A DNA stretch of 64,000 bases, from NCBI GenBank assembly GCA_025766275.1, contig JAFKAC010000050.1:1-64000 (forward strand). Reading direction: 5' to 3'. The notes under the pieces are model-generated. The model searched no databases. It saw only the letters and a list, made by a program, of their open reading frames with translations, and was not told where the DNA came from. Below are positions 1-10,610 of the stretch, in pieces; the stretch's first letter is position 1; each line of letters begins with the position of its first letter. Made by a program: the position numbers and the translations under genes. The DNA comes from Lactarius indigo. Its lineage: Eukaryota; Basidiomycota; Agaricomycetes; Russulales; Russulaceae.

Positions 1-1574
1 TTCGGGGTTTCCTTGTAGTTGTCAAGCCTTGCTCGCATGTGGATATAATTCTTCTGCCTGTGGAGCACGGCCACCTTCCATTTATCAAACGTTTCCAGCT
101 CATCAAGGTCATATGTTCGTTCATACAATTTTTTGGGTATTCCTGCAGTGAAGAGTGATGAACAGCATAGACATAACCAATACTCACAGTGACAAGGTAG
201 ACTGTGGTGAGATACTGGAGGCAGCTGGATAGCAGCAGAGGGTTGTGTCAAGCAAGTGAAGCAGAAGTGTCTGGCACACAAACAGTGAGAACTGATGTTA
301 CATTGGGAGGAAGGGAGCTTACCTGGCACACAAACAGTGAGAACTGATGTGGACCAGGAGCATACATGCTACTCTACTTATACACTTTCTAGGGGTGACA
401 CTATACAAGGTATGTAACACAAGTCACATAGTACAAGGCAGTTATTGTTCTACAAACAGACAAAGGAGTGGACGTTCTGAGATTGTATAGATCAAATCTA
501 ATCTAAAGCGGTTCTAGTTGATCTACAGCAGTCCATATCTGTAAGTCTGGTCCATACGAGCCACTAAGTGCGCGTGGGTCACTTATCAACAAAGAGATTG
601 ATGGTTTGTGGGTCATTAAGTCGATATCCAGCCTTTCGCGTGGCCTCTTTGAATTCGTTGATGTATTTGTCAATATCTCCATCCACGATCTCATCCCCTT
701 CCTTAGAAGCACTTGAGCTTGTTCTTTCTCAAGTGTGTTTACGAACCTCTGATTAAACCCATCTGCTACTCCATCCCATAGTGCGCGCGTATACTGATCA
801 ACCCCTCATTGTATTGACGGTTGAGCCACTTGAGGTAGGACAACACCCATTCGCTGACGCTGATCCCCTTGATGTAAGATAGGAAAAGGAGGGATCTTTG
901 GTAATTGTTCCTCATGACAGGGGCGTTGAGGTTCATCCCCCAGTATACGTGCCATTGCATGAGGAATGAGTCTACTTTAGTGCGGTCTCCATTGAATATG
1001 GATGGTGGCTCACCTGTCAGTTTTTAATGTCCATGTCCTCCACCTGGGACTCCTCCTCCTGGCAGTCTGCCTCCTAGGGGTCCTCCTCCCGGTGGTCCTC
1101 TTGGTATGTCTGGAGGCATTCCTCCTCCATTCCGTTGATGTGGGTAGTCACCATCTGGGGGTCCTCCTCTCCCAGGTGGTGGGTCCAGTGGTATTCCTCG
1201 TTGTTCTGCTGATGGAGGGTCCCCTTGATCAGGTCCTATAGCCCTGAAAATTGCTGCATCATCTGTGGTCATTTGTACCCCAGTTTCTGGGTTAATCAGG
1301 AGTAGGTGTGTTTGTGATTCTCACCTGATGGCTTCAGCTGCTTCTTGCGCAGCCTATTCTCTTATGGTGATAATTTCTTCTGCTGCCATAGTGGTGGTTG
1401 CCATTTCTGCTGCCAGTGATCATACATGAATGACTTCTGGCTGGTCAGAGATATGCAAGGACTCAGCTTGTTGGATGGTGTATTGTTCTATGGGCCCAAC
1501 ACTTCAGGATTGGATTTCTTCACTTTCTTCTTCTCCCATTTCTTCACTTATGGCTTCTCCTGTGGAATGCTCTC
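1..1574 (-). pseudogene. Decayed gypsy family-A gag fragment
   Basis: Read on the minus strand, this follows the gag gene of the intact family-A element (54483-56441) from its middle to its proline/glycine-rich linker and N-terminal acidic region. Recognisable stretches include the capsid-like part around 780-960 and the linker around 1024-1272. It lacks a continuous frame, and most differences from the intact copy are C-to-T or G-to-A changes, often at former CpG sites. A solo LTR splits it at 156-591. The left part runs off the window, and the N-terminal end is cut at 1575 by a family-B LTR. The gag identity is clear from side-by-side reading; it is a dead relic. Confidence 0.85.
156..591 (-). 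mobile_element. Solo LTR, family Y
   Basis: The sequence starts TGATGAACAGC and ends TTATCAACA and is flanked by a perfect 5-base duplication, AAGAG, at 151-155 and 592-596. Removing it restores continuity of the gag relic. Related copies lie at 13136-13751 (same orientation), 25554-25751 and about 62516-62930 (opposite orientation). The sense orientation is taken as minus here because the copy at 62.5 kb carries a TATAAGTAG box in the other direction. Confidence 0.85.
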
Positions 1575-2072
1575 TGTTACGGTGCAAACCTTGAAGTGTG
1601 ACTTATGGTCAGTTATGACTACAGCCCAGTATCAGTATTAGTCATGGACTCTTACATTGCGTCAGTCAGCATAGTAGTTCGCATGTGATTGTGACTCATG
1701 TATGACTCATTCCTAGGATAGCTGTACTAGGGTTTGAGCTAGTTGCACTATTGGTTACTTACTATTCTAGCGGCACTTTAAAGCCTGGGTGTATCTGTAT
1801 AAGTAGTCGTCTCGGAAGACCAAGGATCTCCATCTTGGTCTTCTTCAATCCACCTTCTTGACTCATCTCTTGCTCGCCTTAGTCTGAGACTAAGTGTACT
1901 TCTGCTTCTATCCACCAAGGGATAGTACTCTTCCACTTTTGCTGCAGTGTGTGCCAGAAGAGCCCCTGTTCAGCTTGCGTTGGGTTGACATGTGATCCCC
2001 ATTTGCTCAATATTTGCTAAGTCGATTACCTATCCTGAGTCCAAGTTGGACTAAGGCCAGTGGAGCGTAACA
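1575..2072 (+). mobile_element. Family-B gypsy LTR, plus orientation
   Basis: About 498 bases beginning TGTTACGG and ending GCGTAACA. It is the reverse complement of the family-B LTRs at 14535-15044 and 21842-22351. It keeps the TATAAGTAG box and, 34 bases after it, the ATCTTGGTCTT transcript start and self-primer motif. The flanking pentamers (CTCTC and ATACT) do not match, so it is either a rearranged solo LTR or the edge of a lost element. Confidence 0.8.
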
Positions 2073-2442
2073 ATACTAGGGGTGTAGACTAAGGAAAGAG
2101 GGTGCATAGATATGGGGGAACAGGGTAATGCTATGAAACACCTATGGAACTGTCCAGAGGGAGTGGGAAGCCGCCGACTCAGAGAGTGTGGGAAAGCGGT
2201 GCTTAGAGAGCGCAGAAAAGTGCAGGAAAGTGCAGGAAAGTGCAGATGAGCGCAGAGGGCATGGGAAAGTAACTGGAAACCAGGTTTTCTGAGTTATCAG
2301 CCAGGGAGAGCACAGTTGTATCACCATGGTGTTTAACCATGAGTTGTGATAGGTGTTGAGTTTGGGTGTCAGATATGGTGACAAGTTTGGGAAATGATCT
2401 ACCTACTATATGTGGTAATAATCTGGGTCAGATTGTTTGAAG
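2073..2442. other. Unannotated spacer
   Basis: No gene is recognised. It contains a short run of repeated GTGCAGGAAA units near 2217-2245. It is the pre-integration site of the LINE that follows. Confidence 0.5.
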
Positions 2443-2457
2443 AATCTGAACTGAACA

Positions 2458-4728
2458 AACCCCCCATATACTCACAAAAATTCACGACATCGCCCCCCTA
2501 CGCTCATTTACCTACCAGACCCCACCTCCCACTCTTATTACCCCATTCGAGCATCCATTACGATACAATACCTCGGTTTCTTCATTAACCAACGCCTAGA
2601 TTGGGAGCCGCACGTGTCCATGATGTGCAATCAGGCACGTGCCTCCCTGAAGGCCTTACAGCTTCTCGGCAACTCCCAGAGGGGCATATCCATGGCAAAC
2701 TGGCATCTGCTGTTTAATGCAGTATGTATGCCGGTGCTGTCCTATGGATGCCAACTCTGGATGACGTCAAGAAAGAAGAAGAGCCTTCTTAACAAGATTC
2801 AGGTAGTTATGAATGAAGGGGTGCGGGTCATTTCCGGCTCCTTCCGGATGGCCCCACGAGCACCCCTTCACGAATTCCTACGTATTTTGCCTGCCAGGCA
2901 CTACATGGAGAAACTAACCACAACCTCTGCCATCAGACTGTTCCGTATCCCCTGGACGTCACAGTTGATTGCCCGCCTGGGCGTCGACTGGGAACCTCCG
3001 GTCCAGAACAGCCCACACTCCAGTAATGGAGGGGTGGTGTGTAACAGTGCACTGTACGTCCGGTCTGGAAGATGTACAACCCTTAACCAGCGCCCCACTG
3101 CCTTGGAGGCTCTCAGTGCGCGCGTCAACCCTCTGTTGACTGCGCGCGTCGACGTCACAGCCATCACCCCTGGGAGGTTCACAACTGGGAAGCGCATGTG
3201 TCTTGTGAAGGGAAGGCCCATCCCCACCGCCGGAACACCCTGCTCAACAACCTTTATGTGTCAAGGGCAGAGGCAAGTACGGTACTAATTCGGGTGGCTG
3301 GCACTGTGAGCAATTGCAACCGGGGTGGTGTGTAACAGTGCACTGTACGTCCGGTCTGGAAGATGTACAACCCTTAACCAGCGCCCCACTGCCTTGGAGG
3401 CTCTCAGTGCGCGCGTCAACCCTCTGTTGACTGCGCGCGTCGACGTCACAGCCATCACCCCCTGGGAGGTTCACAACTGGGAAGCGCATGTGTCTTGTGA
3501 AGGGAAGGCCCATCCCCACCGCCGGAACACCCTGCTCAACAACCTTTATGTGTCAAGGGCAGAGGCAAGTACGGTACTAATTCGGGTGGCTGGCACTGTG
3601 AGCAATTGCAACCGGCCTGATAATCTCAATGTAGGCAGTGCGGCCATATCGGTCTGGCAAGGAGAGGCGGAGCCATGTGTTCGGACATGGACACTCGGTT
3701 CAGGGGTGGAGCAACACGACGTCCACCTCTTTGGCATCTCCAAGGCCGCCGAGTTTATATCAGCTGAGTTGTCACGCGCACCACCTTCTCATATCTACAT
3801 CTTTTCCAACGACGAAGCGGCTCTACAGGGCATTACACATACACATTCCCTCACCCACCAAACCGACGTCTTACATTTCCACCACGCACTTACTCTCTCT
3901 TTTACTCCACGCACAGGGACACGAGGATTCACCTCGTGTGGGCCAGTTCACACAAGAAGCGAGCAGCAGATCAACAGGCACGGCAGGCAGCGCTCAAGGC
4001 ATGTACCCAGGCACCGGTGGCCACCCTCCGCAAAATCCAATCACCTGCACATGTTAAGAAAATGTGCCGGACCAAGGCGTTCCAAGCCTGGGGAGCAGAA
4101 TGGACCCGCATGATCATCGATACCCCACAACACAAACTCCCCAACGCCTACAGGCACTCTATCCACTACCACAAACCGCCCGATGGACACAACCACCCAT
4201 TATGGCTGGCCGCCATACCCCCCAAAAAGCCAGATCTGTCATACACTCCCATCACACGCCGCACACACACCACCACTTTTCAACTCGCCACCCTACACTC
4301 ATTCACCTCTGACTACACCAATATGACACTGGCCCGACCTCCCACCTGAGGTCGCTATATGCCCATGTTGCTTCCTGGATAAATCCTACTATCACCTCAT
4401 GTATGATTGCCCTCATTACAAACCGCAACGTGCACTCCTTTACCCTCATGATGTTGCCGACAACGACCCCTTTGACGACTCCCCTTATCCCCTGGACCCT
4501 CTGGTCCGCACCGACCCCACTGACCTCTTCACTGGGGACCCCACCACCACCGTCTACACCTTCCTCTGTTTCCTCCAACTCACCAAACTGGCCACCAAAC
4601 CAGACCTGGAGGCTCCAGTCGCTGTTCCGTCATCACAAGAACAGCGACTAACGGAGCTCCAACAATACCTCGCTAACCCTGCCCTGCCTAACGAAAACCT
4701 GCTCGACTACGATCTGGACCCAGCCTAA
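2458..4728 (+). pseudogene. LINE reverse transcriptase C-terminus plus RNase H, broken
   Basis: The conceptual product starts inside the reverse transcriptase thumb region (a stretch near 2590-2990 with the LINE-typical SYGCQLW motif and an RI/LP-rich helix). It continues into an RNase H-like domain around 3640-4010 and ends with a cysteine/histidine cluster near 4360-4420 (CPCC...H...C), typical of LINE ORF2 C-termini. The frame is broken in several places: a 291-base tandem duplication at 3031-3615, whose two copies differ by one C, and further shifts near 3930 and 4340. The last open segment ends at 4728. It cannot encode an active enzyme, because the N-terminal endonuclease and the RT catalytic core are missing. 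Confidence 0.82.
3031..3615 (+). repeat. Tandem duplication inside the LINE
   Basis: Two adjacent copies of a block of about 291 bases start at 3031 and 3322 with GGGGTGGTGTGTAACAG. They read almost identically, except that the second has one extra C in a C run (about 3461), which changes the reading frame. The duplication covers the linker between the RT thumb and RNase H. Confidence 0.85.
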
Positions 4729-4868
4729 AACAGCTGCCCGATGCGGTGACATTTTCCTTACCCTCTCATATTACTCCTCTGCCGTTAACTTCACTTCGCG
4801 CAGTATGCTACTTTCTTCTGTTTGTACCTGGCCTTCCTTCATGAGGTGGCTCAATTTTCTACCCTTGC

Positions 4869-5322
4869 TGTAACGCCGTCACAGCGTTAGCTCGACTTGA
4901 GCTCGGTAAGGCGACTCTGACGACTTAGCTAATCACGCCCAAGGGTGTATGGTGCGAAGGCTTCTTCTAGATGCTCGAAGGCACTAGTATAAAGGCGGCA
5001 CTTTCCTGTCGAGATGGAGACAAGATAGAAATGCGAGAACAAAGAAGTGACGATTGAAGAAGACCAAGATGGCGTATCTTGGTCTTCCGCAGCTACCTTA
5101 AATACAAGAAGAGCAGGCTTTCAAGCGCTGCTATGAGTCACAGTAATGTAGCATCCAACGTATCGCGTAAGTAGCGCAATCCTAATACTACTACTACCTG
5201 TACTAGGATCGAGTCATTGTTCAACGCCTATCTCCTATCGTAAACTCCGAGTCCGTGACTAATTTTCCTTACTGCCGTAGCCACAACCGGTACAGTAAGG
5301 GTCAATATGCGCAACTGTAACA
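4869..5322 (-). mobile_element. Solo LTR, gypsy family A
   Basis: A 454-base sequence starting TGTAACGCCGTCACAG and ending ACTGTAACA. It matches the family-A LTRs at 49275-49731 and 56494-56950. The flanks are CTTGC (4864-4868) and CTCGC (5323-5327), a 5-base target duplication that has lost one CpG by transition. It keeps the AAGACCAAGAT self-primer motif and a TATTTAAG-like box on the minus strand. It lies in the 3' UTR of the LINE, so it is younger than the LINE. Confidence 0.88.
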
Positions 5323-5465
5323 CTCGCTCTGTCGCACGTGACTTCTCTTACGTTACCTCTTGCTCAAATTTTGCTCTGTAGGGAGTCGAAGACCGGTCTT
5401 GTATTATGTACTGTCCTGGAATAAACATGGTTCAAAAAAAAAAAAAAAAAAATCTGAACTGAACA

Positions 5466-5941
5466 GGCTCTTACCTTTTTTGGTCCCAAGGGTATGCGGA
5501 ATTAAGCCAACTCAGCGTTAGATGGCCAAAAAGCAAATTTTTAGGGACTTTGGCCTCCCCCCCCATGTCAGGTCATGGAATGATGGCGTGGCCTGCGTTG
5601 GTAAGTGGTTGAAGGTTGGGAAATGTGTGTGTTTAAATTGGAGTTTTGGTTGTGGGTGAAAAAGGAGAGTTTTTGGGTGATATGTGGGTGGGAAATGAGA
5701 CGAAGTCACATGGAGTGGTATGAAGGATGAGGAAGAAGCATGTGACTGGAGAGATCGGATAAGATCACGTGAGAGAGGCTGGATAAAGATTTGGAGGGAA
5801 AGGGAAAGGCGTGAGAGATTAGGATCTGTTTGACCGTCACTCCCCTTGATTGGCACAAAGCACAGAAATTGATAAGAATGGTGAACACAGCAAGAGATAT
5901 ATTGAGAGAAGAGACAAGAAGTGAGATGTGGGTAATCTATC
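5466..5941. other. Unannotated spacer upstream of gene H
   Basis: No gene is seen. The block around 5520-5600 (AAAAAGCAAATTTTTAG followed by a C run and a GGTCA...GGAA stretch) resembles 59960-60030 inside the DNA element near 60 kb, so it is probably a fragment of a dispersed repeat. The stretch 5700-5940 is purine-rich. Confidence 0.45.
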
Positions 5942-5949
5942 TATATAAG
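5942..5949 (+). promoter_or_regulatory. TATA-like box of gene H
   Basis: TATATAAG lies about 115 bases before the first in-frame ATG (6063) of the gene H reading frame. An in-frame stop sits just before the open frame, so the ORF begins near here and has no earlier ATG. Confidence 0.45.
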
Positions 5950-6062
5950 CGAGGAAGGTGGGGAGAAGGAAGCTGAAATTGGACAGATCGTGGGCAGAAG
6001 AAGGGATTGAGGTGGGAGGAAAGGAAGGAGGACCTGTGGACATCAGCGAGGTGGCAGAAGAC

Positions 6063-8612
6063 ATGGAAGTGGAGGGGTGGGAGAAGATGGGGCAGGGAGA
6101 AGTGCTAACGGAAATCTTGGCGAACAGGCTTGAAGACTGGGGAGAGGAAGACGGGTTCAACTCGAAGCAAGCACACAAAGTGAAGCTATCGGAGATGCGA
6201 AGGCAGTACATGATGGAGGAGAAGGAGAGGAAGAGGAAAGGACTGAGGATGTTGACGGTGCGAAACCAAATTGAGATTGATGCTGATATGAAGTTGCCTG
6301 TGGGGAAGGGACAGGTGATCATGACGACGGAGAGAACGATGCTGGACTACGAGCTGACAGTGGGGAGTGTTGTGGGGCTGGGTGCGGTACTGCCTATGGG
6401 AAGGACGGCGAAGCACTTCATGCTTGAGCTAGACCTGCAGCAACCGCTGCGAGAGTTCCGAGGGAAGCGAGGGATGGTAGGATTTGACACGTGCGGGAAG
6501 ATGCTGTTCATCGGACGAGCACGGAACGAAGATGTATTCGTGGGGATGGCACCGAACGAGTTCATCCGGTGCGAAGTGGAGCCGTGCTCAGCGGGGTACA
6601 AGACAGGAAGGCCGCAACTATCGCGGCGTCACTACCGACAGGTGGTGATGATGTTTGCGTACTTCATGGGGAAGATCGGAGAGCTGTCGTTCGCGACACC
6701 TGAGGGGAGGAGTGTATACGAGCTGAACCTGGAGAGCGGGAGTGTGAAATGGGAGGAGGTGACGAACGTACTGTAAGCAGAAAGGGAGAGGTAGGAGATT
6801 GAGAAGCTGACGGATGGGATGGACTTGACAGAGAGCATGGAACGATCAAGCTAAACCAGAGGAACGCGCGGCAGCTGGACGAGCTGATGTCGGAAGGGTA
6901 CGAAGAATGGGTGGAGAATGCGCCATCGTCGTGGAAGAAGGACGGGTTCTTGGAGAAGCACTCGCCGATTGTGGTGACGTCTCGATACGGGCAAAACGTG
7001 GAAATTGGGGAAGTGGGAAACGAGAAGGTGGAGGGGTCGAACTGGGAGAAGGAGCGAGACTACTCGAAGGTTGCGTTCACGACGGTGGCACTGGCGACGC
7101 TGATAGAGTGAGTGAGAATTGATGGAAGGAGAGGAGCTGACATGGTGTGTACAGGTGCACGGAAGCACGGACGTGGGAGGAGTTCGATGGGAAAGCGCTG
7201 AAGCGGGCGTTCGGGACGCTATACGACGGGGACGACAAGAAGAGTCGAAAGAAAGTGAATGTGGAGAGGCTGGCTGTGATGAACTCAGATGGGGAGGAGA
7301 TCGGGATATACGACTCGAACGGGAGAAAGATACCACGGCGACGAGCGAAGCGACTGGAATCGGACCCGGCATGCGGAGTGCTGATGGACCTTGAAAACGT
7401 GCAGAATCTGTTCCACCCTTCGCGTGAGTACCCGCTAAGTGAAGAGGAGAGGATGGAGGAGTTTGATGAGCTTCGGGAGTCGACGGGGAGGGTGGATGTG
7501 TACCCATTGGGGTTCCTGCGAACGGTGGGAAACGTGCAGGCGGAGGGGATACCGCCGTGTTTCTACAAAGGGATCAGGGAGATCAGCAAGAAGGTGCGTG
7601 TGGATCCTAACGGAGGAGAGTCGGAGAGGAGCAGGAGCAGCAGGAGCAGCAGGAGCAGCGTGGAGAGCAGCAGGAGCAGCGAGGAGGGGATGAGAAGAAT
7701 TGGACGGACGCAGGTGATCAAGCCGATCTCGTCACAATTCTACAACTACATCTCGCACCGAGCTGCGAGCCGAGCAGGAGACATGGACACGGAGAAGGGG
7801 ACGGTGACTGCGGCGTTAGCAGGAGAATTCGCGACGACGGTGAAGGACAGAGCGACGGCAAGAGACAAGCAAGAGCAGTGCAGCGTGGCGCTACCATGGA
7901 AGCGGTTCCACAACAAGATCAGCTGCTACGACTGTCCTGTGAGCTGCCGAGGAGAAATTGTGTACGCGGTGAATGTGAGGGCGCTGAAAGTGAGAACTGG
8001 AAGGTAAGGGAAGGGCGTGGATAGGAGAGGAGAAGAAGGACGCTGACTGGTGAACAGGAGTCTGTTCACGGATGTGATCTTGCCACTGGTGAAGCTATGG
8101 GAGAGAAAGGAGGTGAGGGGCACGATCAAAGACTACCTGGTGATCCTGAAGCCAGAGGTGAGAGACTTGAGAGCAGAGACGGTGATTCGAGAAACAAGCT
8201 GAACATTGGATACACGGCAGGTATTCCCATCGCTGTTCAAGTGGGTATCGTCCCGATCACAATGTTGATCGAGATGATCTACGAGCAGGAGCTTGGGAAA
8301 GAGGGGGAAGACGAAGAACCGAGCCAGCTGAAGTTGGAGTTGTTGGCAGCACTGGAGCGGACGGTGTGCTACTGCCACACAGGGAATGCGGCGTGTTTGG
8401 CGACGTCACTGATGAGACCCCTTGGCTTGAGCCAAGGGTTGATCAAGGATGGCTTCCCGATGCTGATGCCAGTGTTCAAGGAACGGAACCTATTGGAAGC
8501 GGCGAAGCGTGGGTTGCATGTGGATGAGCGTAGATGGCCGATGAAGGACGGGCACCCTGCGATAGCATCAAGGAAGGCGCAAGAAGTCACATACTCCCTC
8601 CAGCATTTCCAT
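6063..8612 (+). CDS. Gene H, first half: unrecognised multi-exon protein
   Basis: I do not recognise the family. Exons that keep frame are 6063-6772, 6832-7107, 7155-8003 and 8058-8157, joined by GT-AG introns of 59, 47, 54 and then about 63 bases (8158-8220). The last segment, 8221-8612, needs either a further 44-base intron (8245-8288) or a one-base lesion near 8257, because the frames before and after overlap. The product is acidic and basic-charged at its N-terminus (KER-rich around codons 40-65), has a serine/arginine-rich stretch encoded near 7620-7690, a CxxCxxxC cluster near 7927-7945 and a CYCHTGNA motif near 8370. The start is the first in-frame ATG after the TATA-like box. Third codon positions are strongly G/A. 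It ends at a GTGAGT donor at 8613, directly before a palindromic array. It could be a domesticated or transposon-borne gene. Confidence 0.6.
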
Positions 8613-8651
8613 GTGAGTGAATACCCACTCGGTTGTCCACGATATTCCTCG

Positions 8652-8944
8652 CCGCGTTTGACCACCGTGGTCAAACGCGGCCACGATATTCCTCGCCGCG
8701 TTTGACCACGATGGTCAAACGCGGTCACAGTATTTGTGACCGCGTTTGGCCATCGTGGCCAAACGCGGTCGTAGTATTTGTGACCGCGTTTGACCATCGT
8801 GGCCAAACGCGGTCGTAGTATTTGTGACCGCGTTTGACCATCGTGGCCAAACGCGGTCGTAGTATTCCTCGCCGCGTTTGACCACCGTGGTCAAACGCGG
8901 CGAGGAATACTACGACCGCGTTTGACCACCGTGGTCAAACGCGG
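8652..8944. repeat. 44-base-period palindromic array, seven units
   Basis: Seven 29-base near-perfect palindromes start at 8652, 8696, 8740, 8784, 8828, 8872 and 8916, exactly 44 bases apart. The half-site is CCGCGTTTGACCA, followed by its reverse complement around a 3-base centre. The 15-base spacers are TCGTAGTATTCCTCG or TCGTAGTATTTGTGA types up to unit 6. After unit 6 the spacer appears as its reverse complement (CGAGGAATACTACGA), so polarity flips at a palindrome. It lies between the two halves of gene H. Each unit could form a DNA or RNA hairpin. Confidence 0.93.
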
Positions 8945-9019
8945 CGAGGAATACCCCACCTGTCTATCCCATTTTCTCTTTCCATTCATCCTCTCCGTTC
9001 CTTCCTCACCCTTTCACAG

Positions 9020-10610
9020 GCTTATCATGCAAAACTCTGTCTCAACCACACCCTCATCATCAACCCTTCCGTCTCATACAATCCCTCCTACTCCTCAGTA
9101 CAGAACAGGGCAATGCACATCTCCGTCATCGCTTTCCAAGCCCTCTTCGATGACGTCAAAAAACTCATCGCAGACGGCGTCAGGAGAGACATCCACGCCA
9201 TCATTTCTGCAGCTCCAGATCAGAACGCAATCAATCTCGCCGTCGCTCGGGGAAAAGAGAGAGAGTCTTTCCTCAAATCTTGGCTCTCCCTCAAACGGCC
9301 CCTCGCCTACGGTCAGGTAGATCAACAGGCCACTTTCGTTTCTCTTCTCCAGGCCGTCGTCGCAGACCCACTTCTCATCTCTCATGGTCTCCCTAACTTC
9401 CGTCAGCATGCAATGACCCCCACAACTTTCGTCAACTCCCTCATCGCAATGTCCGACCCAACAAACCCCTCTCTTCCTCATGCTCCCGTCCTCTCCTCAG
9501 GCTCTTTCCTTCCCCTCCTCAAACACGCTCATTCCATCATCCTTTCCCTCCCCCCTCTCTCTCCTGATGACGACCTCCATCTCTTGCTTCGTCACTCTTT
9601 CCTTAACTCCCTCTCTCATCTTCTTATCCGCTTCGTTCCCTCTCATCGTCCTAGGTCTTCCTCTTCAGGTGCTTCCCCTCGCGTCCCTGTATTCGACTCC
9701 TGGGCAAGTCTTGGCCTCGCTGATGCCGCTCGCCAAATCGTCCCCCTTCAAGGCCCTTCCCATCAGCTTCCCAATCCTTCTCATCAAGCCGCACACGAAG
9801 CTCTCCGCTCTGCTCTTTTCACTGACACCGCCGCACAATGGTCTCTTCACCCCATCACAATTCCCCTCCTTCACACCATCCTTAACAAATCCTCCCTCCC
9901 TCTCGACTTCGTCGCCCCTTCCCGCACAGGCGAACCTTACGTCGATGATACTTACAACTGGGTCATCCACAACTATGACCCCAATAAACCCATTCATCGT
10001 CTCGCCCTCATCGTAGCAATCATCGTATCCCACTTCCTTCCTTTCGTCTTCCCCCAAATCCTATCCCTTCCCTTCCCTTCGCCAACGCCTTCGACACTTA
10101 CGCCGTTTACAAAGCTTATTCCACTCTCCCTTGGCAAGATCGTAAAGGCAAGAAGGGCGTCTCAAATCGCCTTATCTACGTCTCCATGCTCACCACTTTC
10201 ATCATCGCCATTCATGAACCCTCCTCCCCCCTCGGCCAAAGACTCGCCCAAACCAAGACTCTCGGCGCCCCTTGGACCGCAAAACACAGTCATTTCCTTC
10301 CTTCCTTTCCCAAAATCCCTTCTCACCTTCTTTCTTTCTAGCCGTCAAGGGCATCTCTTACATCAACCTCATTCGTCTCGGCCTCGTTTGGGGCTCTCAT
10401 GATAGCTATAAGAGTAAAGGTGGCTTCGGCACTCAGTGGGGCCTCTTCGACAACTCTCACATCCGCGCACATTCTATCGAGCTCTCCAGGAGACTCTCCT
10501 CTCCCTCTCCCTTTTCTTCTTTCGACGCCGTTTCTCATCTCGTAGGCGACCATAACGCTCGCTTTTTGTGTCAATCCGTCATCGGTCTTTCTCTTAGACC
10601 TCCCCTTTAA
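9020..10610 (+). CDS. Gene H, second half: unrecognised protein with a frameshift
   Basis: The family is not recognised. A 3' splice site, CTTTCACAG, at 9011-9019 opens a frame in phase 0 with the donor at 8613. H1 and H2 may therefore be one gene of about 1,290 codons with the palindromic array in an unusually long 407-base intron. The frame runs to about 10060. It then shifts by two at a CCCTT triple repeat (10065-10080), where one 5-base unit too many would explain the break, and continues to 10288. A 53-base intron (10289-10341, TTTCTTTCTAG acceptor) restores frame to the stop at 10608-10610. Codon third positions are mainly C/T, the opposite of H1. The product contains a tryptophan/glycine segment (LVWGSHDSYKSKGG) near its end. 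No signal peptide or clear membrane helix is seen. It may be a recent pseudogene. Confidence 0.55.

Larger units (their letters stand above)
2443..5465 (+). mobile_element. 5'-truncated LINE retrotransposon with target duplication
   Basis: A 15-base direct repeat, AATCTGAACTGAACA, lies at 2443-2457 and again at 5451-5465. The element between them ends in a poly(A) run (5434-5450) just after an AATAAA-like signal, as expected for target-primed reverse transcription. The 5' end is truncated inside the reverse transcriptase. Coding remnants span 2458-4728, followed by a 3' UTR of about 0.7 kb that has received a family-A solo LTR (4869-5322). The RNase H domain and C-terminal CCHC motif suggest a Tad/I-like fungal clade. 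Confidence 0.9.

Noticed and set aside
8097..8705. Continuous ORF through exons 4-5 of gene H and into the array
   Set aside because: Its N-terminal part lies out of phase with exon 4, and its last 30 residues are translated from the palindromic array.
8652..8944. CRISPR array
   Set aside because: The repeats are palindromes with nearly identical spacers, in a eukaryotic context without any cas gene. Real CRISPR spacers are unique.
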